Assembly (NCBI GenBank): GCA_977006965.1
Contig: OZ345383.1
Coordinates: 248,001-312,000 of the forward strand
DNA length: 64,000 nt
DNA from: Phymatolithon calcareum
Taxonomy: Eukaryota > Rhodophyta > Florideophyceae > Hapalidiales
Reading direction: 5' to 3'
Made by a program: the position numbers and the translations under genes. Within the stretch, counting starts at the first letter, position 1. Every line of letters begins with the position of its first letter. Below are positions 31,807-43,918 of the stretch, piece after piece. Under the pieces are notes generated by a model. The model did no database searches. It saw only the letters and a list, made by a program, of their open reading frames with translations, and was not told the origin of the DNA.

Positions 31807-32869
31807 ACAGTCCTGGGACCGGCCTGAATTCGGCAGGCATCCCACTTGTTTTCCACACTCGTTAAGTAGTCGCTGACCTCCTACTGTATTGGAGCTGAAA
31901 GTACTACAATTCTAGGAATTACCGACAAACCCTCTGGACTGCACACACGGTCAAGGTTGTTCTTTTGATGCCCTTTACAATGGCTATCCGTCAGCATTTG
32001 GGTGGTTCCCTAGATGAAGTCTCTCCGATACCACACCCCTTCAGATAGAGCGGGCCACGATTGATATCCAAGCAAACGAGCTTCTTGATTCCAAGCTTTA
32101 TGCGATCTGGTTTCGGAACACATCCACACAGCCAGCGCCACGATGGCTCTGAAGCCGAAATAGATCACGTCCGCAGAAGAGGAGAAAAGCGGCAAAAGCG
32201 TTCCGAAAGTGTCTCCTCTCAGTCCATGCATATATTTCGTATTATTGGATACTTTTTGCCGCAGCCGTCGCAGCAGAAAAATGAAAATTGCCTTCAATTG
32301 CAATTGCAATCAAATTGGTGTCTCCACTTTTGCTTTTTCGAGCCAAGATATGCAAAAACTCTTGAACATAGCTACGATATAGGCAGATGAATACTCTATG
32401 CGATGGAACACAAAGCCGAGCAAGAGTGAGATTATGAAGTGCAATGGACTCCCATGCTGCCTGAAAGAGAGCTTCATCAAGCATGACGAAGGTCCTATCT
32501 AGGGATAACTATGAAACGGGCAGCGAGGAAAGAAGGCTGCGAGAAAGGAAGGCTGCATTCATCTTGGAGGGAGCAAGAATTTACTCTGTGCTTTAGTAAC
32601 TGTATTTTTGTCGATATTAGCCACTCCCGTTCCAAGTGGTAAACCTTGGTCAGACCTGGTGCAGAACTGCACTGTGTGAAGCATACCAAGTCTTCGCAAA
32701 AGAGCAATCTACGTGCTTCTTATTTTGAGGAATTTGGGTGATGAATACTTTTGAATACTTCGCGCCTCTCCTCGCCAATGCGCGAGGTCAGCGTGCTTTA
32801 CTGAACAGACGAAAAATTATATAAGCCTCGAACACACACCTCCTTCGACTGAACAGTCAACCCCTCCCT
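31807..32869. other. Intergenic, no gene recognised
   Basis: Short frames only. Around 32295-32325 the words CAATTGCAATTGCAATC and AAATTGG resemble the subterminal motif of hAT-3, so a decayed hAT end is possible. No partner end was found. Confidence 0.4.
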
Positions 32870-33500
32870 TTAACAGATGAGGAGAATGCACCAGGCTGAT
32901 AGGTTCGCCTTAAGCTTGGTAAGACGGAGGAAGTTCCTGGAGCTTTCAGAAAAATACCAGGGAAGAGAAGATGATCTGGAAGACGTATCAAAGGACATTG
33001 GGTATCTCGGGGAAGAGGAACACCTTAACGAAGCTATGAAACAAGCGGAAGAAGGTATGGTGTCAAAAAAGCGACGCCTACAAGCAACAGTCAAAGTCTG
33101 GTCCTTGGAAGAAGAGGGCCGGACAGTTAAAATCCCGATCGGCGTACCGAACGACCTACCAGGAGTGCTATATATAAGGGACAGAACTGCGCGGTTGAGG
33201 TGCTTGAGAGTCATTTTCAACAGAGTTGCTTAGTGGAGAAAATCTATTCTGGCGAAGTTCTTTGGGACTGGTGCTGTGGTTGAGCTTATCGTGTTGCAAC
33301 GTATACTACGGTCTATGAAGATGGACCAAGAAACGGAATATGAATGCAAAAGACTTACTCGGGCCCTCACAGGGAGAGAAAATCGGATTAAGGAGATATT
33401 ATAAGGATAGCAGAGAGATGAGTATGGAAAACAGCGAGAATCTGCGCCGTAACTCAAATTGAGTCTTTGGGAGCTTTTAAAATAAATCAACATATATCCC
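32870..33500 (+). pseudogene. LINE E5, 5'-truncated
   Basis: Starts in RMHQADRFALSLVRRRKFLE and continues with KRRLQATVKVWSLEEEGR and DLPGVLYIRDRTARLRCLR to a stop at ~33233, where E2 reads through (NRVPLW). The remaining C-terminus and the E tail (GGGAGCTTTTAAAATAAATC) follow to ~33500. It is very close to E2, so both derive from a recently active subfamily. Confidence 0.88.
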
Positions 33501-35834
33501 CCATGTCGGCATATTGCATGTCTTCTCGTAATCCTTCTGAGCTCGGGATTGTTTTCCACCTTGGAGTACGCGGCGAACAAGCCATGAATTTGTAGTCCAC
33601 ACAATAATAGTAGAGCAAATTTAGCTCTGTGATTTCAAATTGCGACAATTGTACAAATATGGTCTTCTCTCACAGAGGAAGCTCATCTCAGTCTCTTCGA
33701 GGAGTGTCGATAATATTTTTCAGCACGGTGGGCTCCGAAATGCTCTTCAAAAAACTAAAGAAAACTTACACCTCGCACAGCCAACGAATGCCGAGTCGAC
33801 AGCTCGAAACATGGCCACGTGCGCCGTGACGTCACGGGTCAGCGACGTCCCGGGGCAGGGAGCTCTGCGACAGGCAGTGTGGACTATGTATCATGTTGAA
33901 TGCAGGCTTCATCAATACCGTATAGGGTCCCCAGTTTGGCTTCCAAGGGCAAGTGGATTTCCTCAGAGTAATAGGCTACTGTTCAGTTATGAGCATTAGC
34001 AAGTTTTTTCACATCCTGTGATGGCAGCTCGCTGCAACTCAGCTACATTTGAAGTGTAATTGCAACGCCACGTGCCATTCCCAGGCCCAATTGGAATAAA
34101 ATCTAGACCGAGCTGGTGTTTTTACTGGGAAAACCATTGCAATTTGAAATGCCCATCAGCACAGTGCAATACCTTGAAAATAAAAATAGATGGACCACGT
34201 CCATGGTCCAGATCAGATTCGATCAGATTGATATGAGAGCTTAGAAACAAAATGCGACGCTGCCCATCATACGCATGTCTTCGCTATACAAAGAGAAAGA
34301 CGAGCCTCGTTCTGTACGTGCAACAACAATATTAATCAAGACTGTACTCGAGCCTTCAAATTTTAATTTATTATGACGGCTGTACACCTCTATTGTTTTC
34401 ACAGCAACCTCAATACTACTCAGCCAAAATTCCAATGGAGCTGCAGACGTGAGAAGTGGACTATGGCGCGCCTATGAATAGATATTCCCCTTCTCGCATG
34501 GTTAAACGCATGCGGCCAGCCAATACGCTGCGACATACTGGACTGTCAAGACATTAAAATGTTTATTTTTTAAGACGGCTTACGGGACTGGAGCTCATAC
34601 CGGGCGTAGGGAGTACGCCTCTACAAGAGATTCCGTTGAACAGGAAAAGGAGAAGAAGAAACTACGAATGAAAGAGAGCAACGCACTTCATGAAAACCAG
34701 TGATTGGCTTGATGTGAATCTAACAAATATACAGCACTGCTGGGTGGCTGGTTACGGAAATATCGAGCTCAAAAGTACAATGAAATTTCAAATTATCTGC
34801 AGCCACGAGGAAGAGTAGACGCTTTAGTAGCAGTGCGTTGGGATTTTAACGGTTTCTTGCTCACGTCAAGTCATGGTTGACTTTTTTCGACTAGAGTCAT
34901 GACCCGCACATGTGGTCGGACTCACTTTCAGTTAATATTTGGAGTATAAATGAAGAAACACTTTCTATTTGGGCATCGCATGAAAAGATAGAATGCCGTA
35001 CTAGGAGCTCCAGGTACGGCTGGAAAACTAGCATTTTCAATATGCTTTTACTTGGCAATCAATAAGATTTCCGTTGGTTCTGAAGCTTTTAATAATTCAT
35101 ACATATCCCTGATGTTGAAAAGCAACACGGGCAGATGGCAATCAGTTTTGAACGTATGACAAAGGGCGACCTCAGCACATGGTATCACCTCATAGGAAGG
35201 AATTCCCTATTCCTACTTGAGCTTGTACATTTTATAGCTCGTCCGCTGCCTAGAAGGGGGTACTTCGAAAAGGTACAAGGTGGGACAGGCTAGACCAGAA
35301 AGGTAGAAGAGGAAGAGAAACTCAGCCACACAAATCACATACATGCGCAATCAATTGAATACAGCAAACATACAGCGGTGCTGTGCAGTAGTCCTTGTGA
35401 ATCTACGGTGCAATATAAAAACTTTGCATCGAGAAGCAAAATATTTCATTCGTGATTTGTGCAGCCGTATCATAAGTCGTGTACAGTAACAGAAGTTCTA
35501 CTGTACTGTACGATTCTGAAAAACTGAGTACTCTCTCTGATATGAAGTTTCTCCTAAGGGCTGCACTAGTATATTTTTACCTCTTCTTCAAAGTTGAACA
35601 CAATACTGTCATTGCGAGCGCCTCGCCCAGTTGCTGCTCAAGGAAATTGGCTGTAAGTACCACCGTCAGACCGCAACTACAATGCAGTCGATGAGGCACG
35701 GCTATAAGAGAGATGAAGGCCGTGGCAATGGAGCTATTCAGCAAGAAAGCAAGCTTCAACATTAAGAACCGTTTTCCCGCAGTGTCGCAGCAGCACTTGC
35801 TATCGAGTTTTTGCCAAGCACACTGCGATTTATA
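33501..35834. other. Intergenic, mostly unassigned
   Basis: No gene is supported. One frame (from ~35542) starts MKFLLRAALVYFYLFFKV, a signal-peptide-like sequence, and reaches a GTAAGT donor-like site near 35652. Without a matching acceptor and frame I leave it unannotated. A TATA-like CTATAAGAG at ~35701 lies 130 bp upstream of the zinc-finger start. Confidence 0.4.
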
Positions 35835-36100
35835 ATGTCAGGCAACAGAAGTCGACCTCGACCAGTCACCCGCAGATCTCCCACAGAACGCGGTATGGGA
35901 AGGATCGCGTCTCGGTATGTTATATTTACCATTGTGCTGCGAGAGGCGGAGCGATTTCGCATCTAATATCCATTTCATTTAACTGCAGTCGAGAGACACC
36001 AGCTCTCAAATGCAAATTCTGTTCGAAGATATTCCGAAGCGCGGAAAAAAGAGACATTCACGAGATAAGAGGCTGTCAATACACTGAATACAGAAGCTGA
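35835..36100 (+). CDS. Small C2HC zinc-finger protein, paralog 1 (two exons)
   Basis: Exon 1 is 35835-35914 (80 nt), intron 35915-35988 (74 nt, GTATGT...CTAAT...CTGCAG), exon 2 35989-36100 (112 nt). The join is in phase 2 and gives a 63-residue protein. The N-terminal half is basic (MSGNRSRPRPVTRR). The C-terminal half is one zinc finger with C35-x2-C38-x12-H51-x4-C56 (CKFCSKIFRS ... HEIRGCQY). Its length, splice position and phase are identical to the gene at 61564. The spacing resembles C2HC/C3H-type fingers that bind zinc for nucleic-acid or protein contacts. Function is unknown, and an upstream in-frame extension cannot be excluded. Confidence 0.75.
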
Positions 36101-36983
36101 ATGGATCAGTATCCAAAATTGCAACTCGGCTCCATCGAGATGAGAGGACAAGAACACATTTCGCCGTCAAGATCTCTCTATCATGTATCACACAAAAAAA
36201 CCTATGTTTACTCACGTGTATTGGTACTTTTAACTGCTTCATTCATTTTAACTGATTTGAAAGCCATGGCAATACTGGAATTTCCACTTCTATTCTTCGC
36301 CGCATGCGTTTCTATCAAAGTCTCAGATTTTAAGTCTGTAATAGATTCTTGTCAGTTGTGCTTCTGTTTTTCGCCTTTTAAAATTCAAGCATTTTGTTTC
36401 ATGGATTTAGAGCTATTTCACTGAAATAAGTCCCCAACAGAATACTTGAGCAACTGACTGCACTTTTCTCTCAAGCTGATTGATGATCCTTCAGTTTGAC
36501 TCAGGATTTCTCGAACTGCATCTCAGCGCGGTAATTAACGGCAAATCACATCCTGTCGTGAGCACCGTTTTGTGCAGAAGCCCTTCCTGCGTTCCACAAT
36601 AATGCATCAATGATCTGCAGTACGATGACTCGCGTGGAAAAATTATCTAGTTACTTCACACCGAGTCATGCACTACTTGAGATGGACAAACGGCACATCT
36701 GCCGCGACTGCGAGGACATAGTCCTCAAATGAGAGGAGTGGACATGCAAGGACCACTCTTTCTTATTGTCGAGAAGGCTTTCAGAGGTCCTGGGGAGGCT
36801 CGGGGGACCACAATCACCGTATTCAACACAGATTTCGTACGCACATGCCCCTTTGAAGGGCAAAAACTCGATCATGCGAAAATAACATATGTCCTCACGA
36901 GGACCTTCGCGGTGGTAGAGAGAACGAGGACCAGTCGTCGCGAAAAAGGCACTCTGAGGACCTCTAGAGGAGAAGAGCCATTG
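36101..36983. other. 3' flank of zinc-finger paralog 1, no gene recognised
   Basis: A 107-codon frame (36101-36424) begins right after the zinc-finger stop. It is hydrophobic but has no motif and probably is 3' UTR. The rest has only short frames. Confidence 0.4.
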
Positions 36984-37033
36984 GGGGGTTATATGTTGAT
37001 TTATTTTAAAAGCTCCCAAAACTTCAATTTGAT
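36984..37033 (-). mobile_element. 50-bp LINE E tail insertion
   Basis: Only the E family 3' tail (minus: GGGAGCTTTTAAAATAAATC, then AACATATAACCCCC), flanked by a perfect 13-bp TSD AGAAGAGCCATTG (36971-36983 and 37034-37046). It is an extreme 5' truncation. The flanking host sequence reads through once it is set aside. Confidence 0.9.
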
Positions 37034-37265
37034 AGAAGAGCCATTGAGGCCCAGTTTATACCAGTGTTGTGCGGGTATTGAAATTACGCACACCCGCGGA
37101 TATGGGTATTTGACCAATCATGACAGACCGTACTCGTTTGGACGCTGGTATGATATAGATATTGAGATTAGGGATCAACAAGAGGCTCAGTGGCGGCGCT
37201 TTGCGCCTGTGCAAAAGATAGAAAATCAAGAGTGTAAAGTATGGAGAACTTAAACAAAAGATCTA

Positions 37266-39015
37266 TTCCTCCAATTTAGTCTCCTTCTCCGTCCCCCTTC
37301 CGTCTCCGTGTTTTGCATATTTACCCTCCGCTAACCCTTGTCCCGCTTCTCGTGTGAATCCCGAGTCCTGATCTGCCCAATGATTCAGCTCGTGGCCTTG
37401 CTCCGCTCCATGCGTCACTGGTCTGCACTCCGCCAGCCCCAAATTTCACTCTTCGCCTACTGATCTGCCACAGTTGCAAATACTCGCGCGCTGTGTATCG
37501 GCTCTCTCGTTCCTCCTCCATCCGCCCTGTTTTACTCTGCATTTATCATATTCACCCTTTGTGCCACTCTCCGCTTACTACTTTCGACAATTTCCACACT
37601 CCGCTGCCCTCGACACGCCCCTCGTGTCGCTCTCGCTTTACCCCTTCCGCGTTTTGAATCACTTCCATTTCATCACATGTGCTCGTCCCTTTTTCCCCCT
37701 TTTCCCTTCTTGGCACATCGCTTCTACCCCTTGTGCCTTTGTCGTCACTCTCCTTTAATTCTTTGCGTTTCTCTCAGTTTACTCCTTGCGAAACTTTGTC
37801 CCCCTCTCTTTCCGTTGGTACGCCCCTTGTACCACTCCCCTTCTACCCTTCGCCCCCGTTTTGTCCATCTCCATTTTCCTATTATACCCTTCTTGAACCT
37901 CCCCTATATCCCTCGAGCCCACTCCTTACACCCCTGTGTTACTCCCTTACGCCTGGTGCGTCTTTTGTGTCACTCCAATTTTACGACTCCCTCCCCCTTC
38001 TGTCGTTCTCGTCCCTTGCTTCACTTGACGCTCTTTGTTTCAGTCAGCTTTTTTCTTTAGTGTCAGGCTGTGTGCACTGGTACGCCTCTTGTGACACTCC
38101 CCTTTCCATCCCTCCGTCCAATTTGTCACTTCGCTCTACCTTTTCACTTCTCCATGCCACTCACTCTTTGACCTCTTGTGCCCTTCTTGTCACTCCTTAT
38201 GCCCTATGAGCCGAAAAAGAAGCATGATTTTATCCTTTATCCGAAAAACCAGTCCTCCAATTTAGCGTCGTTCTCCGTCGCCCCTCTATCCCCGTGTTTT
38301 GTATTCTTACCTTCCGCTAACCCTTGTTCGCCAATCTTGTGAGTCTTGTGTCCTGCCCTACCCAGCGTGCCCCTCTCATGTTCTTGCTCCGCTTCATGTG
38401 TCATTGCGCTGCGCTCGATTATCTCCACATTTCGCTCCTTGGCCTGCTCATCAACCACACTTCTCATTACTCGCATGCTATGCACCACCGCTCTCGTTGC
38501 TACCCTGCCGCTCCTGTTGCACTCCACTTTTCCTTATTCACTCTTCTTGTCACTCTGCGCTTACTCTTTTCGTCACTTGGGCCATTCCATTTCCATCTGT
38601 ACGACCTGCGTTTCACTTCCGTTTTAACCTTTCCTCCCCTTGTGTCACTCACATTGTATCTCTTGTGCCCTCCTTGCTCGTCCCCTTTTTCCCCGTTGTT
38701 CTTCGTGGAACATTGCTTCTACCCCTTGTGCGCTTTGTTTCACTCCTTTTTTATACCTTTTGACCTTGTATTAACCCCTCTTGTACTCCTTGTGCCCTTC
38801 TTTTTATTGCTCTTTTACTTTATTTGTCTTCATTTACTAGTTGCGCAGCCTTTCGTCCTTCCTTTTTCCCTTAGTACGCCCGTTGTGTCACTATCCTTCT
38901 ACTCCTTCCGCCCTTGTGTCACTCTCCATTCTTCCCTTGTGCCCTCTTGGAAAATCCCTCCCTTTCCGCGTATTCTATTGGTACGTTACCACACTCGCAC
39001 TCGCCAGCACCGTTC
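37266..39015. repeat. Pyrimidine-rich block, two direct units
   Basis: The plus strand is strongly C+T-rich for ~1.75 kb, with repeated words such as CCCTTGTGTCACTC and TTTTACTCCTT. Unit 1 starts TCCTCCAATTTAG at 37266, and unit 2 starts with the same word at 38253. Both then show CCGTGTTTTG, CCGCTAACCCTTG and TTGCTCCGCT in the same order. Unit 1 is ~950 bp and unit 2 ~770 bp. The long frames (up to 231 codons) follow from low stop density and are not supported as genes. Confidence 0.85.
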
Positions 39016-39285
39016 GTGAATTTGATTGATCGAAAAACGTTTTACGTACAAAAAATTATTGTTGTGCAAAAACAATGTTTCATACAAAAATTCTATTCGC
39101 CGCGCGCATGGGCCAAATGCATTTTTTTACATACGGGTGCCCTGCGCGAGGTTATGGCGCGCAGTATGATAATCGATAAATTTCGAAACACCCAAGACAC
39201 GTGATTCATCCGGTTATATACTCCTACTCAGGAACAGGAACAGTCATCTATCCAATGAGATTTAACTAGTCGCAGACGGTGAAAA

Positions 39286-39322
39286 ACACACAGACAGACA
39301 CACAGACAGACAAACAGACACT
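39286..39322. repeat. Short CAGA microsatellite
   Basis: Imperfect run of ACAGACAGACA and ACAGACAAACA, ~35 bp, just left of the copia element. Confidence 0.8.
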
Positions 39323-39431
39323 TGCTTTAGTATAGGGGGACTCAGACGGATTAGTTCGTAGTTTCGCGAGAAATTTTTGAATTTTGGGACAAAGACTTTG
39401 GATTGGACTCCGTTTTTGCATTTTATGTCAT

Positions 39432-39525
39432 AGTCAAGTCTCTTGTCTCTTTATTCAGTGCTATTCCGTCTTTTATACACGGCGGTGGAGCCACGGACAC
39501 GTGTGTGGCGTATGATGTGAATCAT
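39432..39525 (-). repeat. Copia 3' LTR
   Basis: Begins ATGATTCACATCATACGCC on the minus strand and ends GAGACTTGACT. It holds AATAAA (plus 39450-39455), a possible polyadenylation signal. An extra copy of GATGTGAATCAT at 39567-39578 and a purine run AGAGGGGCTG (39581-39590) sit just outside, which suggests a duplicated or shifted LTR edge. Confidence 0.85.
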
Positions 39526-39844
39526 TTTCGCTGAATCTGTGGACAGACGCGCCTCAGGGACACTTTGATGTGAATCATCACAGCCCCTCTGTCACTGAGG
39601 CGGGGATGGACGAAGATTCATTCGGGATGTGACAGTTGCAAACTTCTTCGACTTCAGGCTTTTCGTGAAGGGGTCGGCAAGCATTGCATATGTATTGCAA
39701 AGTTACTTCTTTGTTTGCGATGGCTTCACGCAAGAAATGGCACTTAATGTCGACATATTTACTGCGTTTTGCGGGTCCGTTTGCGAGAGCCATTTTTAGT
39801 GGTCCTTGATTGTTGACGAACAATATAGGTTCGTCGGTGGGCGC

Positions 39845-40807
39845 TTAGGTTATCTCTGACAAGGTTTTTTTGAGCCATTTTTTCTGCTGCACAGTTTGAC
39901 AGGCGTCGCTATACTCGGCTTCAGATGTAGAAAGGGCTACAGTGTTCTGGCGTCTTGATGATCCCGAGATTGGTGCGGAGTTTATGAGATAGATGCTTCC
40001 AGTTGTAGATCGTCGGGTGCCGGAAGAGAATCCGAAGTCTGAATCGGAGTACGACGTGAGCGGTGCCGTGGTAGCTGGGTGAAATATGCTATGGGTTTTG
40101 GTCCCTTGCAGGTAGCGCAAAACACGTTTGAATTGCACCCAATGTCGCATGGTAGGTGCTTTGATGTAGCGAGCGAGGCTGTTTGTTACATGGGTGATGT
40201 CTGGGCGGGTGGAGTCGGCAAGGTATCGCAGCATGCCTACTCCCGATGCATATGGATATTGTTCAGCGTTTAGCGTTTCTTCGTCAGGTTTTCGGGCTTC
40301 GAATGGCATACCATCGCAATAAGGAGTTGGGGATATAGCACACTCATGCATCTGGAATCGTTGAAGCAGGGTATCAATTGCAGCGGGCTGTGAGATGTGG
40401 ATACCAGCACTGGTACGCATGATTTTGCAACTGATGTAGTGCGAAGCCGGTCCCATGTCAGAGATGGTGTATTTTTGACGTAAGACGTGTTTCAACTCAT
40501 CTTAAACAGTTTTTTTCGTTGCCGCGACCAGAAAGTCATCTACATATTGTCCTGGACTGTGGTGATTGATGAACAGGCAATTGTCTGATTTCAGTGGGGT
40601 GTACCCGTGGTTGGTCAAATATATTTTTAGGCCGTGGTAGTATGTATGCCCAGCTTGTTTAGATACGTATAGGTTTGATGACAGACGTGCAAATGTGAAC
40701 GGGCTCTGTTTCGTGCCATCAAAATTAGTGGGAATCTTGACATAGATGGGGTGCTCGGGATCCAGCCGCTCGTGAAGGAATGCCGATTCAATGTCAATAT
40801 GCTCCAA
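39845..40807 (-). pseudogene. Copia reverse transcriptase and RNase H
   Basis: 40807-40502: DIESAFLHERLDPEHPIYVK, LYVSKQAGHTYYHG and the catalytic QYVDDFLVAA (YVDD). 40495-39845 continues the RT and RNase H: KYTISDMGPASHYI, GMLRYLADSTRPDI, RVLRYLQGT, YSDSDFGF and TVALSTSEAEY, all classic copia blocks. One stop or frameshift near 40500 separates the two frames. Confidence 0.92.
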
Positions 40808-40879
40808 GGAGAGATGTTTTTCGGCTGCAATACTAATTAGGATACGGGTGCTCGTTTTATCCAGAGCATAAGTTGCTAT

Positions 40880-42000
40880 TTACGCTGGATTATAAAGTTC
40901 GTATGGGTTGCTTTGGTCTCTTCGAAGGGCAATCCGGACCATGAGCTCGGAAAGGGGATTGTGTTCGTCCCTTTTGTAGCGGAAGTTAGTGGTTAGAGGT
41001 AGGATCCGTGTTCCTTTTGGGTATCTCGGACTCAGGAACAGGGTCCAATGTGCAATATTTTTCCAGTTTGGCGAGCTCGGCTTCGTAATCCACCTTCCAG
41101 TTTTGCAATCTGGGCACAAACGGGCTTGCTGTAGATTTTTAGGCGCCGGAGTACTAGGAAGAATATTGGATGGGATGAGGAGTTTGGGCGTCCGGTTCGG
41201 TGTGACAGGCACGTGCCCACCAGAGCGTGCACCATTTAGGGAAGTTCGTCTGTGCGCTGCCCGTCTTGGAGATGACGCAGGTATTGCATGGGGTCTGCGT
41301 GAGCGTCCAGGTCTCAGGGGATAGGTTTCAACACGAATGCGATTGTCAGGCTGGGGACAAGATGGAGGCCGGGACGAATGTGCTTTCATCGGTACAGGGG
41401 GATGGATGTGCAACATATGGACAGGGTTACACTCGGGAAAGTATCTTTTGAAGTTTGAGATCCGGCAGTTAATGGTACGCGATAGAGCAGAATTGTAGAG
41501 AAAATAGTGATTATCGTCATAAACACGCAGATACTTGCAGGGGTGTGAACGTGTCTCGAGCTTGGGCTTTTTCGCGGTTTTGATGTGAGCGACATATCCT
41601 GGTGTTCCGAAGGGGAGCAGACTTTGCAGATCGGGCGGTTTTCCGTGCCAATCAGAGTGCGGTACTGAATGTGTCGTTTGGTGTATTTTCTTTTTGTACT
41701 TGTCCGCAGCGTCTAATATTGCTTCGCCCAAAAATTTCTGAGAGTCCTGAAGCGTCGAGCGATGCACGTGCTTTTTCACAGAGTGTCCGGTTTAAGCGTG
41801 CGGCAGCCGAGGTTTCTTCAGGGGTGTGGGGGACAGTAGTAGACTATTTGATTCCAGCCTGACCATAAAAGAGATTGAGGGCCTTAGAGCTGTACTCTTT
41901 CGCATTGTCGCTCAGGAACACTTGGATCGGTCGATTATGGTGCGTCATGATTTCATTTAGAGTTACAGGGTATGATTGTGGCCAGTTCAGAGCGGCGTTT
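40880..42000 (-). pseudogene. Copia integrase
   Basis: Minus strand. The core retains FLSDNAKEYSS (second catalytic Asp, ~41905) and ARLNRTLCEKARASL (~41790; the region before it reads PHTPEETSAA, so the NGVAER consensus is altered). 41779-40880 carry the C-terminal part (LLPFGTPGYVAHIKTAKKPK, HPCKYLRVYD) and a proline-rich linker to RT. Confidence 0.88.
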
Positions 42001-42640
42001 ATTTTGACGATCGGTCTAGAAATGTTACAAAGTGTAAGGTGCCGTCATGGGCGGGCGGTGAGATGGGACTACATGTGTCCGATGCGATTCGTGTGCCGAC
42101 CGCAATGACGGGCCAAGGGCGGCGTGGATGCGGTGCTTTAGACTGTTTGGATATGAAGCATGAGCTGCATCTTAGGCGGTGCGCTGGAAGAGGTGGTGAT
42201 GTCGGCATTCCTCGCATGAGTTGACGTGAGGCCATGGTACGGAGTGTCGCTGGTTGAGCGTGAGCCATGACAATGTGCCATCGCATTGTTTCGGCGCCAG
42301 TAGGGGGTTCTGCAGTGTGACTGGCTTCGGGCATTGCGTGGCTCAGGCGGGTTGAGGGGAGTTTCGTCTCGGCTTTCATTGGTGGGATTGGCGCTGAGGG
42401 CTCGCCGCACATGCTGGGAAGCAGAAGCGCTCGTGGTCCGGATCCATTTTTGTCAACAGGGATGGGGACCAATATGGCGTATCGGTGTGCGTGCTCCATT
42501 TTCTGTTGTTGTGAAATTTGCAAATTGGGGTAAGGTGGAGAATTTGGCTGGAACAGAGAAGTGGGTGGGATAGCATGCGGAATCGAGATACCATGGTGTT
42601 TTTGTGGGCCTGTGACGATAATTGTAAGTTTCTTTTATCT
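42001..42640 (-). pseudogene. Copia protease and integrase zinc-binding region
   Basis: Protease motif WYLDSACYPTHFS at ~42600 shows DSA where active copia proteases have DSG. Downstream MRWHIVMAH with LRCSSCFISKQ (~42250-42130) forms the H-x-H / C-x2-C zinc module, followed by HFVTFLDRSSK (~42010), the first integrase Asp. Confidence 0.85.
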
Positions 42641-42657
42641 CATTAGGAATTAATGCA

Positions 42658-43739
42658 TCATCTATCTCTGTTCCAGGTGTCACGACATCTTGAGTGAAAA
42701 TCGGGGGTGGGGATTGCTGAGTTACGTCTTTCGGAACGGTCTGGGTCATCGGATGCATAAGGGGGGTGGGTTTGGTGGCTGATGACCGGAAATCCAGGTT
42801 CACAGTGATAATTACCACTTTGGTCATAGAAAGGCGCAGTTGAGTGAATGTATTCATGGGAAATTGACGTCATGGCATGCGAAGAAGTCCTCTGAGCTGA
42901 GAGGAGTTGACGGCATTGAGAGGCATCGTGACTCCAGGTTCCGTGGAAGTGGCTCCATGGAGCTTGTTGTGGGTATCCAATCGGTCGCGGGGCGTTTTTT
43001 GACTGGACCTGTCGCGGTGGATAATGCTTGTGATGGGGGTGAAATGATGGCCCACTGAGTGCATGGGGATGACGTGTGAACTGCGTGTTTGGATATTGAA
43101 ACTGGCGTGGGGCACGGAATACAGGCATAGTGGGAGCGGGTTTAGGGCTGATTTCTCGCCGGAAGTTCTGCAGAGTGAACATCGTTTTCGAAAAGCCAAG
43201 AATGGTTCTCGGGGGGTTTGTTATCATCTGCTCGCCGACATTGATATAGAGAGGGTTGCTGCGGAGCCCGTCTATAATGAACATGACGGTCGTGGTCTCG
43301 TCGGAAATGTTGGAGGAGCCTACTGAAACCATGCGGTTGCACATCTTAGTGCGGGCGTCGAAATAATTCTCGATTATTGTATCATCAGTCAGAGTGATTA
43401 CTCGAGCAGCTTCCGCCAGTAAGGCATGGTCCATAGGGCTCGAAGCATCGATCGTTTCCTTGATATGCGTGCATATGGCACAAGGGCTTTTGGAATAGAT
43501 GTCTTGTCCGAGTCGGATAGGATTTCCTGTGGGATGCTGCTCATAATAATGCACTGCGGGACGGCTTTTTCGGAGGCGAACGATGAGATTTGTGCTTCAG
43601 TTGCGCTTTCAGGAAGTGGAAGATCAGAAATAATGTGATGCTGTACGCCATTGGCAGTTGCAGTAATACGGATGGCGACGATCCAAAGATTGTAAGTGTG
43701 TTTGGTGAGTTTCGGGGTTCGGAACTGTGTATATTGCAT
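42658..43739 (-). pseudogene. Copia gag
   Basis: Starts at 43739 (MQYTQFRTPKLTKHTYNLW) and shifts frame near 43450 into the 43554-42658 frame (HALLAEAARVITLTDDTIIE, RTILGFSKTMFTLQNFRRE). A degenerate zinc knuckle remains near 42960 (HFHGTWSHDASQC), with the first cysteine replaced by the SHFH context. Confidence 0.85.
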
Positions 43740-43900
43740 GGTTGATGTGTGCTGTGGATTCGAGAGGTAGCGGTGGTTTAGGTCTGCTCAAGGGCTAGAG
43801 TGCGATTTGTGCGTGCTGTGGGGGCGTTTTAGTTGCGGGAGGGATGCGTTCGGGGGGAGTTGGAAGCTAATGAAGAGCTCGTGCACAGGTAGCGTAAATA

Positions 43901-43914
43901 GGTCCCATAACCCG
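43901..43914 (-). promoter_or_regulatory. Copia primer-binding site, half-tRNA type
   Basis: Minus-strand CGGGTTATGGGACC, 4 nt inside the 5' LTR. It matches the complement of the anticodon stem-loop of initiator tRNA-Met (CAT anticodon within CCCATAACCC) rather than a tRNA 3' end. This internal priming is known for Drosophila copia and yeast Ty5. Confidence 0.8.
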
Positions 43915-43918
43915 TGAG

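Noticed and set aside
37474-39029. Long ORFs of 94-231 codons as secreted or membrane proteins
   Set aside because: They arise in a pyrimidine-rich tract where stops are rare, in all three frames at once, with only low-complexity Leu/Phe/Pro/Ser/Cys sequence.
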